Below, piece after piece: positions 58,877 through 64,000 of a stretch of DNA of 64,000 nt. The stretch comes from an uncultured Lactobacillus sp. (lineage in GTDB: Bacteria; Bacillota; Bacilli; Lactobacillales; Lactobacillaceae): positions 22,167-86,166 of the forward strand of contig NZ_CANBCP010000002.1 in assembly GCF_947367085.1 (NCBI RefSeq), given 5' to 3'. Numbering within the stretch: position 1 is the first letter of the stretch; each line of letters begins with the position of its first letter. The position numbers were made by a program, and so were the translations under genes. The notes under the pieces were generated by a model. That model searched no databases. It was not told where the DNA came from and saw nothing but the letters and a program-made list of their open reading frames with translations.

Positions 58877-60076
58877 TTAACGAATAACTGTTACGTAGTG
58901 GCCATCAACCCATTGATTAGCACCCAAGTTATAGAAAGTATGACCATTACTTTGAGCAGTAGCATAGTATTTCCAACTAGTACCATGCTTTAAGCGACGA
59001 CCTGAAAAATGGGTTCCGTTTGGATTATTCCACATATTAACACTGTAGCCAGGGCGATACTTGATTTTGAGGACGCCTTTTCTTTGAACGGGAGCTTGTC
59101 CAGCTTTATTTGCACTAGCATAAAAAGCGACATATTGACCATCAATCCAGTGGTTATTACCTAGATTGTACCAGGTCTTGCCATTTTGAATTGCTACTTG
59201 ACTAACTGCATGTTCAGTTCCGTCTTTGACACGTTGACCGCTAAACTTAGCGCTCTTGCCATAGCCATTCCAAACATTAACTGCACCATTTTTTCTGTAC
59301 TTAATGATAATCTTACCTTGAATGTCTTGAGCAGGATATGAAGTTACGCCTAAAACTTGAGAAAGTCTACCTGGGAAGTTAGTAATAATCCCTTCGATGT
59401 TGCCTTGTTCAACTAGCTTTCTCATAGCTTCTTCGCTATCGGCGCCCCATACTAAGTACTTCTTGCCGTGAGCTTTTAAGTATTCAGAAATTGTTGGGTT
59501 GTAATAATAGCTTGCGAAATATTGATTATTGCCGATATCACGATAATTGCGGCCTAATAAAGTACGAGGAATATTAGGAGCAATTTGAGATAACACTTTT
59601 AGTGAAGGTTCTGAAAATGATTCAAATAAAACCCTGTTTTGTAAGCCATAACTATTGATCAAGTTAACTAATTGTTGCTCCATTCCTGTAGGAGAAGTTT
59701 CATTCTTAGTTTCGATCATAAATTTAACGTTAGGATTATTCTTGTATCTGTCAAAAACTTCCTTAAGTGTATGGATCGGTTCTCCAGCATGATTATGATA
59801 CTTTACCAAATCGGCGTATTTGCTTTCCGTAATATTTATATTAGCACCGAAAATCTTACTCATATTATTGTCGTGACTTACTACAAGTACTCCATCGGCA
59901 GTTCTATGAATGTCCATTTCAATATAATCGGCTCTTTGTGCAATAGCTCGATCATAAGCTTGAAAACTGTGTTCTGAATATTGTCCTGCTTCGTTATCTC
60001 CACGATGAGCAATGTTAGTAAATCCAAACAAAAATGGCAGTGTAGCTGCACCTAACAAAATTTTTGGAAATTTCAT
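58877..60076 (-). CDS. Secreted glycerophosphodiester phosphodiesterase with two SLAP domains
   Basis: 399 residues. GDPD domain: HRGD (His24-Asp27), metal ligands Glu53 and Asp55 in IEMDIHRTADG, and catalytic His68 in VVSHDNNM; the C-terminal barrel strand VWGADSEEAM and GIITNFPG are present. The hydrophobic N terminus (PKILLGAATLPFLFG) runs almost directly into HRGD, with little room for a cleavage site. Two SLAP domains follow (about 270-330 and 340-399). Probable role: release of glycerol 3-phosphate from teichoic acids or lipid-derived diesters at the cell surface. Start chosen for GGAGG upstream. Confidence 0.9.
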   Translation of the reverse strand: MKFPKILLGAATLPFLFGFTNIAHRGDNEAGQYSEHSFQAYDRAIAQRADYIEMDIHRTADGVLVVSHDNNMSKIFGANINITESKYADLVKYHNHAGEPIHTLKEVFDRYKNNPNVKFMIETKNETSPTGMEQQLVNLINSYGLQNRVLFESFSEPSLKVLSQIAPNIPRTLLGRNYRDIGNNQYFASYYYNPTISEYLKAHGKKYLVWGADSEEAMRKLVEQGNIEGIITNFPGRLSQVLGVTSYPAQDIQGKIIIKYRKNGAVNVWNGYGKSAKFSGQRVKDGTEHAVSQVAIQNGKTWYNLGNNHWIDGQYVAFYASANKAGQAPVQRKGVLKIKYRPGYSVNMWNNPNGTHFSGRRLKHGTSWKYYATAQSNGHTFYNLGANQWVDGHYVTVIR

Positions 60077-60156
60077 TTTTTCCTCCAAATAAAATTTTTT
60101 CAAAAAACATTGTACCCGCTTTTGCCCATTTTGACCATAGTATTTTTACCATTTAA

Positions 60157-60176
60157 TTGAGGTCAGTGCGAGGTCG
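60157..60176 (+). repeat. GAGGTC repeats upstream of the integrase
   Basis: TTGAGGTCA (60157-60165) and GCGAGGTCG (60168-60176), 11 bases apart; similar pair lies after the gene. Confidence 0.6.
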
Positions 60177-60226
60177 CTTTGATAAGATATTTCTTTTAAT
60201 TATTACAAGAAAAGAAAGGAAATATC

Positions 60227-61333
60227 ATGGGAGTATATTTAGATAAAAATGGTAGCTATTATGTTAACAAATCATGGACAGATAGTGGAGGTAAGCGACA
60301 TTTCAAAACAAAACGTGGATTTAAAACAAAGAAAGACGGTCAAATCTACGAGGCAAAATTTTTACTGCAAATATCTGACCGGGTATACAAGTCTGCTAAT
60401 CCCCTATTCAGTTCCTATTTTCATGAATGGGTCAAAACTTATAAAGGAGAACTTGGCAAAAAGACAAATGCAGTTAGACCCAACACCTTAAGAGAGTATC
60501 TCTTAGATGAAAAAAGAATAGCTGTTGGCCTCGACCAGCTAAAAATAAAGGACATCACGCGTTTTCACTACCAAAATTTCATCAATGAATTCGGTCAATC
60601 GCATGCTCAAATTACGGTTAAAAAGCTGAACAATCATATTCGTGCTTGCGTACGCTACGCCATAGAAGATGGGCTCATTCAGCATGATTTTACTAAGGGT
60701 GTTCACCTTTCGTTCAATTGTCAAAAAAGTCGACAAGTAACTTACTTAGAAGACTATCAACTAAAGCGACTTTTGCATCACCTCCTTAAAATTCGAAAGC
60801 ATAATTTTTCCGGGATTTATATGATCATTACGATTATGTATACGGGGCTACGCGAAAGCGAAGCAGCGGGTCTGACTTGGGATTGTGTGAATTTTGATAA
60901 TTTAACCTTAAATATCAACAAGGCCTGGGACTACAAACAAAAAGAATACTCACCAACTAAAAACAAATCTTCAAAAAGAATTATCGGCATTTCGCCCAAG
61001 TTAGCATCCCTTTTAAAAGAGCTAAAAAGCAATCACGCAACTAAAGTGTTCTGGTCCAAAAGCCACCAAACCATTCCCCAATCGCGCAGTCTAATTGATA
61101 CTTTAAGGCGAGCTTTAAAAGAGCTAAACATTGATGCACCAGGTGTCCACATTCACTCGCTTCGCCATTCGCAAGTCGCCATCTTACTTAATGCCGACAT
61201 CAACATTTACGACATTGCACAGCGTTTGGGACACGAAGATATCAAAACAACTCAAAAAATCTACGCCTACGAATTTAAAAAGCATCAAGCCAAGGTTAAT
61301 CAAAAAATTAGCCAAGCACTTGATGCTATCTAA
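60227..61333 (+). CDS. Tyrosine recombinase (phage-type integrase)
   Basis: 368 residues. N-terminal AP2-like arm-binding domain (YLDKNGSYYVNKSW, KTKRGFKTKKDG), a SAM-like core-binding domain, and the catalytic domain with Arg209 (TGLRESE), His310-Arg313 (HIHSLRHS), His336 (RLGHED) and Tyr346 (TTQKIYAYEF): all catalytic residues present. No excisionase, phage or conjugation genes surround it, and no tRNA lies adjacent. RBS AAGAAAGGAAAT. It sits between GDPD-SLAP and an S-layer-type gene, flanked by GAGGTC repeats. Confidence 0.92.
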   Translation: MGVYLDKNGSYYVNKSWTDSGGKRHFKTKRGFKTKKDGQIYEAKFLLQISDRVYKSANPLFSSYFHEWVKTYKGELGKKTNAVRPNTLREYLLDEKRIAVGLDQLKIKDITRFHYQNFINEFGQSHAQITVKKLNNHIRACVRYAIEDGLIQHDFTKGVHLSFNCQKSRQVTYLEDYQLKRLLHHLLKIRKHNFSGIYMIITIMYTGLRESEAAGLTWDCVNFDNLTLNINKAWDYKQKEYSPTKNKSSKRIIGISPKLASLLKELKSNHATKVFWSKSHQTIPQSRSLIDTLRRALKELNIDAPGVHIHSLRHSQVAILLNADINIYDIAQRLGHEDIKTTQKIYAYEFKKHQAKVNQKISQALDAI

Positions 61334-61336
61334 AAA

Positions 61337-61355
61337 TGAGGTCATTTTGAGGTCA
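61337..61355 (+). repeat. GAGGTC repeats downstream of the integrase
   Basis: TGAGGTCA (61337-61344) and TTGAGGTCA (61347-61355), immediately after the integrase stop; counterparts at 60157-60176. Confidence 0.6.
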
Positions 61356-61514
61356 AGACAAATTAATATTTCTTACTTTTCTTTTTGTAATACCAATTCT
61401 TCAGTAGTTTTATAGACCTCTGATCTTTGATGAAGGGATTTTGTACAATTATGGGCGATTTCACGATGAGCCTTTTGCCTATTACATTTGTTTTATCAAG
61501 GAGGAAAAGACCAC

Positions 61515-63179
61515 ATGAAGAAAAATGTTAAATTTTTAGGTGCTGCTGCTGCCGCATTATTAGCAGTTGCTCCTGTTGTTGCATCAACTGGCGTTGCAAA
61601 CGCTGCTGATTTAATCGTTAACGCTGGTGGTGGCCAAGTTGCTACCAAGCCTGTAACTAACAACCCAGATGGTTCACAACAAAACCCATTTAAGTTGGAT
61701 CTTTCAAGAAATACTGTAAGTGTTTCAACTAATGAAGCTGTCTCAACTTACGCAAACTCAAGTCAATTAAACCTTAAGTTAACTACTGGTTCAGTTGTTG
61801 CTACTAGTGCTGTAACTGTTTCTAACCAAGCTAACGGTGGTACTGTTCCATCAGCATTTGAAGCAGGTAAGACTTACTACCAACAAGCTACTGTAACTGT
61901 TGGTGGCTTACAAGCAGGTAAGTGGTACAACATTAACGGCTCAAAAGTTGTTCAAGCAAGTCCAGAAGGTACTATTGCTAACATCTTTGTAGCTGCTCCA
62001 CTTCACGCTTACAATGCTGAATTAGAAGGTCAACCATACTTTGTTGACAAGACTATTACTAACCAAGCTGACAAAGAAGTAGTTAACCTTAACAACGGTG
62101 CTTTTGCTTGGAACCCAGTATCATTCAACCAAGGTGCAAGCGTAGCTTCTATTGAAACTGCTGCTAAGAACGCTGTTCAAGCAATGGTTAACGAAAACGG
62201 TGTTAACAAGTCATTAGTTAACTACGAAACTGTTAACGACATTAATGGTCAATTAGCTAACCAAGGTATTACTGTAGTTAACGGTAACCTTCCAGCAAGT
62301 GCAGCAAGCTTTTACATCACTGTTTCTGTAACTAACCCAATGAACAACAAGACTGCTACTGCTAGAGTTCAATTTAACAGAAACATCTCACAAAATGTTT
62401 ACCCAGCAATTTACCAAGATGGTACTTTTGTAAAACAAGGTTCTGATGGTAACGGTGTTGGTACTCAAACCTTTGCACAAAGCTCAGATGCTGCTAAAGC
62501 CTTTGCTAAGGACCCAATTGCATACCTTAAATTAAGTGCTAGAACTATCAAGGACGCAAACTCTGGTCACATTGATATCAAGGTTCTTTCAAACGCTGTT
62601 GATCCAAACAAGTCTGGTATTTACCCAGTAACTTTAAGTGCAACTAACCCTAACGGCTACACTACTAAGGTTACTTTCAACGTAGTTGTAACCCCAACTG
62701 GTGCTCGTACTGCTACTGTTAAGTACAAGGCTGGTTACGGTGTAAACATCTGGAGAGTATTGAGCAATACTTCTGTTGCATTCTCTGGTCACCGTATTAT
62801 GGATGGTACTGGTGTAACTATTTATGGTCAAAAGAACATTAATGGTGTTAAGTACTACCAAATCAACGATCCAAAGGGTAACGAATGGATCCAAGCTCAA
62901 TACGTAGATGGTGAACAAGAAGTTACTCCATCTAAGCCAGCTACTAAGCCAGCAGAATCTTCTAAGGAAGAAGCAATGAGCGGCGTAATCGTTGTTAAAT
63001 ACAACGGCCGTGGTAAGGTTGCTTTAGTAAACCAAGATGGTCACTACGGTACTGGTAACTACGTATCAAAGAACGCAGCTTACAAGGTATTTGCTAAGAA
63101 GACTATCAACGGTAAGACTTACTACCGTCTTGGTACTCAAAACCAATGGATCCCAGCTCAATACGCACAATTCCGTTAA
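61515..63179 (+). CDS. S-layer-type protein with two SLAP domains
   Basis: 554 residues. Signal peptide AAAAALLAVAPVVASTGVANA with cleavage after ANA; an N-terminal S-layer-like, Ala/Asn/Thr/Val-rich part (about 30-400) without known catalytic motif; two C-terminal SLAP domains (about 403-470 and 490-554). Codon use is strongly skewed to highly expressed forms (GGT, AAC, GCT). It may be the main S-layer protein or a minor SlpX-type component; its size is close to SlpX. Start chosen for AAGGAGG upstream. Followed by a terminator. Confidence 0.85.
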   Translation: MKKNVKFLGAAAAALLAVAPVVASTGVANAADLIVNAGGGQVATKPVTNNPDGSQQNPFKLDLSRNTVSVSTNEAVSTYANSSQLNLKLTTGSVVATSAVTVSNQANGGTVPSAFEAGKTYYQQATVTVGGLQAGKWYNINGSKVVQASPEGTIANIFVAAPLHAYNAELEGQPYFVDKTITNQADKEVVNLNNGAFAWNPVSFNQGASVASIETAAKNAVQAMVNENGVNKSLVNYETVNDINGQLANQGITVVNGNLPASAASFYITVSVTNPMNNKTATARVQFNRNISQNVYPAIYQDGTFVKQGSDGNGVGTQTFAQSSDAAKAFAKDPIAYLKLSARTIKDANSGHIDIKVLSNAVDPNKSGIYPVTLSATNPNGYTTKVTFNVVVTPTGARTATVKYKAGYGVNIWRVLSNTSVAFSGHRIMDGTGVTIYGQKNINGVKYYQINDPKGNEWIQAQYVDGEQEVTPSKPATKPAESSKEEAMSGVIVVKYNGRGKVALVNQDGHYGTGNYVSKNAAYKVFAKKTINGKTYYRLGTQNQWIPAQYAQFR

Positions 63180-63198
63180 TATTGAGATTTGATTCAAA

Positions 63199-63233
63199 AT
63201 AAAAAGCCGACCTCTTCGGAGGCGGCTTTTTTT
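63199..63233 (+). terminator. Terminator after the S-layer-type gene
   Basis: AAAAGCCG(a)CCTC / GAGGCGGCTTTT hairpin with UUCG-type tetraloop TTCG and TTT run. Confidence 0.87.
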
Positions 63234-63264
63234 ATGCAAACTATCAACATCTGGAGGAAGATTA

Positions 63265-63927
63265 ATGAAAAAACACAGAATCCATTATTTGGATCTGCTA
63301 CGTGTATGGGCAACGTTTGCCGTTATTCTGATCCATGCTTCTAGTCAAGAACCCTTCTATGCCAAAAATATCCATACATTATCTTGGATGGGGGTTAACT
63401 TTTGGGATGCAATTAGTAGGTGGAGCGTCCCGATCTTTGTAATGATCTCAGGAGTATTGTTCTTAGATCCCAAGAGGAAGATCACTGTTAAGCATCTATT
63501 TACTAAAAACATTTGGCGCATAGTAACTGCATTTATTTTCTGGGATATCTTCTACGCTATTTATTGCTACTTTTTTGAAGGTTATAGCAAGATGGCAACG
63601 CTGGGAGTCCTAGTCAAAGGCTACACACATCTTTGGTTTTTGCCGATGATTATTGGACTTTACCTTATTGTGCCATTTTTAAGAAAAATTACTGCTAATA
63701 TTGGCTTAACTAGATATTTCTTAGTGTTAGCAGCCTTTTTTTCAGTATTTTTGACAACATTTTTTGGCTTCTACGGTGATGTATCAGCCCATTACCATAT
63801 GCCAGTAATTATTCAAACTATTATGAATAGCTTGTATCGCTTGAATATTAATACTCACTTCAACTTTACACTTAGTTTTCCAACGTACTTTGTCGCTGGA
63901 TATTACTTGAGTCAATTAAAGTTAAAT
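63265..63927 (+). CDS. Acyltransferase-3 family membrane protein, 3' end missing
   Basis: First 221 residues of an acyltransferase of the OafA-type. Start MKKHRIHYLDLLRVWATFAVILIHASSQ carries the catalytic His; about seven membrane segments follow. Genomic sequence ends at 63927, after the asparagine codon of YYLSQLKLN; the last six codons of the reading frame and the stop are adapter sequence. In the family about 120-150 more residues are expected. Unlike the copy at 35543-36681, this one has no early frameshift. Confidence 0.88.
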
Positions 63928-64000
63928 CTGTCTCTTATACACATCTGACGCTGCCGACGAAGGCTTAGGTGTAGATCTCGGTGGTCGCCGTATCATTAAA
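63928..64000. other. Illumina Nextera adapter contamination
   Basis: Starts with the transposon mosaic end CTGTCTCTTATACACATCT (63928-63946), then the remaining 14 bases of the read-1-side Nextera adapter GACGCTGCCGACGA, an eight-base index AGGCTTAG (63961-63968) whose reverse complement CTAAGCCT is a standard index, then the reverse complement of the P5 sequence starting GTGTAGATCTCGGTGGTCGC (63969-63997), and AAA. Not genomic. Confidence 0.99.

Noticed and set aside
60249..60491. 80-codon frame within the integrase gene
   Set aside because: Same-strand frame shadow of the integrase N terminus without start signals.
60100..61500. Prophage around the integrase
   Set aside because: No repressor, excisionase, replication, packaging or structural gene on either side.
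62634..62918. Minus-strand 94-codon frame in the S-layer-type gene
   Set aside because: Antisense shadow produced by biased codon use in a highly expressed gene.

Overview
The window is low-GC Firmicute DNA and looks like a host-associated Lactobacillus of the acidophilus/crispatus/helveticus S-layer clade. Evidence: a run of secreted proteins ending in lactobacillar SLAP (S-layer attachment) domains beside an S-layer-type protein, PepC-type cysteine aminopeptidases, a LacS permease with a fused IIA domain, many PTS/6-phospho-beta-glucosidase genes, CcpA cre sites, a T-box, an M-box and a Gram-positive LexA box. The species cannot be fixed from sequence reading alone. The last 73 bases are Illumina Nextera adapter, so the right edge is a contig end and not genomic.

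Layout. 1-5.5 kb (minus): housekeeping block metG, TatD-family nuclease, rnmV, rsmA, veg, purR. 5.5-6.9 kb: an Mg2+-sensing M-box leader in front of a truncated MgtA-type P-ATPase. 6.9-9.0 kb: trpS, comEB-type dCMP deaminase, TPM-domain protein. 9.1-12.4 kb: DNA-damage-flavoured group with a SRAP protein, tRNA-Gly, a catalytically eroded CPBP protein, a YolD-like protein and a UvrX-type Y-family polymerase under a LexA box. 12.4-23.7 kb: beta-glucoside island with a ROK kinase, three GH1 6-phospho-beta-glucosidases, two EIIC permeases, one EIIB, one EIIA and two GntR/UTRA regulators. At least four cre sites and two copies of a palindrome of the form TTGTTCCnnAACAA sit in its promoters. 23.9-27 kb: Hsp20, GreA, a lipoprotein and PepC. 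27-33.2 kb: lacS-lacZ-lacR operon with an array of TTTAGTAAA-type operator boxes. 33.2-38.2 kb: HD hydrolase, a second PepC-family peptidase, tRNA-Thr, an acyltransferase broken at a G7 tract, and T-box-controlled tyrS.

38.2-54.7 kb is mainly cell-envelope and general metabolism: an LTA-synthase-like sulfatase, PlsY, an LCP ligase, aldose epimerase, a GRP sugar transporter, a GtrB/GtrA pair, zinc-independent S14, GpmA, a solo PAS protein, two tandem lipoprotein-like paralogues, a CPA2 antiporter, a GT-C-like membrane protein and a decayed PfkB kinase. 54.7-63.2 kb is a surface island: GH25-SLAP, GH73-SLAP, SLAP plus sunset-like domain, GDPD-SLAP, a lone tyrosine integrase flanked by GAGGTC repeats, and an S-layer-type protein. 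The window ends inside a second acyltransferase, cut by adapter.

How the parts connect: sugar uptake (PTS and LacS) feeds GH1/LacZ hydrolysis under CcpA plus local GntR/LacI repressors; envelope genes build teichoic acid and glycans; SLAP proteins are secreted and held on the wall. I saw no CRISPR array, rRNA, prophage body or complete insertion sequence. The strongest leads are the G7 frameshift in the acyltransferase, the shared operator and overlapping divergent promoters of the beta-glucoside island, the lac operator array, and the integrase next to the S-layer-type gene.
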